DNA from: Thermaerobacter marianensis
GTDB lineage: Bacteria > Bacillota > Sulfobacillia > DYIH01
DNA: 14,880 nucleotides
Assembly: GCA_020723785.1 (NCBI GenBank)
Contig: DYIH01000018.1
Location: 529-15,408 of the forward strand
Direction of reading: 5' to 3'
Below are positions 14,679 to 14,880 of this stretch, in pieces; position 1 is the first letter of the stretch, and each line of letters begins with the position of its first letter. The position numbers were made by a program, and so were the translations under genes. The notes beneath the pieces are model-generated. The model had not been told where the DNA came from. It made no database searches and saw only the letters and a program-made list of their open reading frames with translations.

Positions 14679-14701
14679 GCCGGTCCACCCGGCGTTTTTT
14701 T
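14679..14701 (+). terminator. Rho-independent terminator after tRNA-Glu
   Basis: GCCGG (14679-14683) pairs with CCGGC (14689-14693) around a 5-nt loop and is followed by G and seven T. It ends the tRNA-Gln/tRNA-Glu transcript. Confidence 0.8.
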
Positions 14702-14755
14702 GCCGCAGCGGCCATGTCGGGATCATTTGGTAACGGCATCATCGGCAATTTGATC

Positions 14756-14784
14756 TTGACAGGCACAGCAGAGGTTGATACATT
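14756..14784 (+). promoter_or_regulatory. Probable rRNA operon promoter
   Basis: A consensus TTGACA at 14756-14761 is followed after 17 nt by TACATT at 14779-14784. No coding sequence follows to the window end. The sequence CCTTGAAAACTGAACAG at 14833-14849 resembles the element found upstream of 16S (and 23S) rRNA in many Firmicutes. I infer the leader of an rRNA operon that begins just beyond the window, matching rrnA behind recR-yaaL-bofA in B. subtilis. Confidence 0.6.
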
Positions 14785-14880
14785 AATAGGCTGTGACGCG
14801 ACACACAATGTGGCGTTACGAGTCTGCCGATCCTTGAAAACTGAACAGTGACGAGGACCCGTGAAATCCGCGTCCTGCCG

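Overview
The window is a GC-rich bacterial chromosome segment whose gene order matches the region near the replication origin of Firmicutes. In Bacillus subtilis the order is pdxS-pdxT-serS-tRNA-Ser-dck/dgk-(yaaH-yaaI)-tadA-scr-dnaX-yaaK-recR-yaaL-bofA-rrnA. Here I read pdxT, an aldolase, mtnA, serS, tRNA-Ser, a broken NYN-domain gene, tmk, a yqhV-like gene, four more tRNAs around tadA, tRNA-Ser(GGA), the large SRP RNA, dnaX, ebfC (yaaK), recR, yaaL, gltX, tRNA-Gln, tRNA-Glu, and then a promoter and leader that look like the start of an rRNA operon. High GC, many GTG and TTG starts, a Gram-positive type SRP RNA and a YaaL homologue suggest a GC-rich clostridial lineage (Peptococcaceae or Thermoanaerobacterales-like). 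That placement is inference.

Layout. 1-1544: two consecutive DNA methyltransferase genes, the first cut by the window edge, in the place where pdxS would be expected. 1668-5637: one operon-like block (pdxT, class II aldolase, mtnA, serS, small membrane protein) behind a good sigma-A-type promoter. The aldolase and mtnA form a likely methylthioribose / 5-deoxyribose salvage pair. serS carries a frameshift that fits a 16-nt deletion. 5660-5940: tRNA-Ser(UGA) and a very strong terminator. 5750-6690: an AT-richer patch holding a decayed NYN-domain gene. 6695-7528: tmk and a convergent, overlapping yqhV-like membrane protein gene. 7613-8890: a translation cluster with tRNA-Ser(GCU), tRNA-Arg(ACG), a 109-nt palindromic repeat, tRNA-Arg(CCU), tadA, tRNA-Ser(CGA) and tRNA-Ser(GGA). 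8904-12693: SRP RNA, dnaX, ebfC, recR, yaaL. 12881-14631: gltX, tRNA-Gln(CUG), tRNA-Glu(CUC). 14632-14880: terminator, TTGACA promoter and rRNA-type leader.

Functional theme. The window groups translation enzymes with the tRNAs they act on. SerRS sits with tRNA genes covering all four common serine isoacceptor anticodons. TadA sits next to tRNA-Arg(ACG), its classical substrate. GluRS sits next to tRNA-Glu and tRNA-Gln. The second theme is DNA replication and recombination (dnaX-ebfC-recR). I see no CRISPR array, intact transposase or clearly new defence system. The points most worth checking are the serS lesion, the apparent AUC start of mtnA, a 43-nt repeat that twice begins exactly at a stop codon, and the NYN-gene relic.
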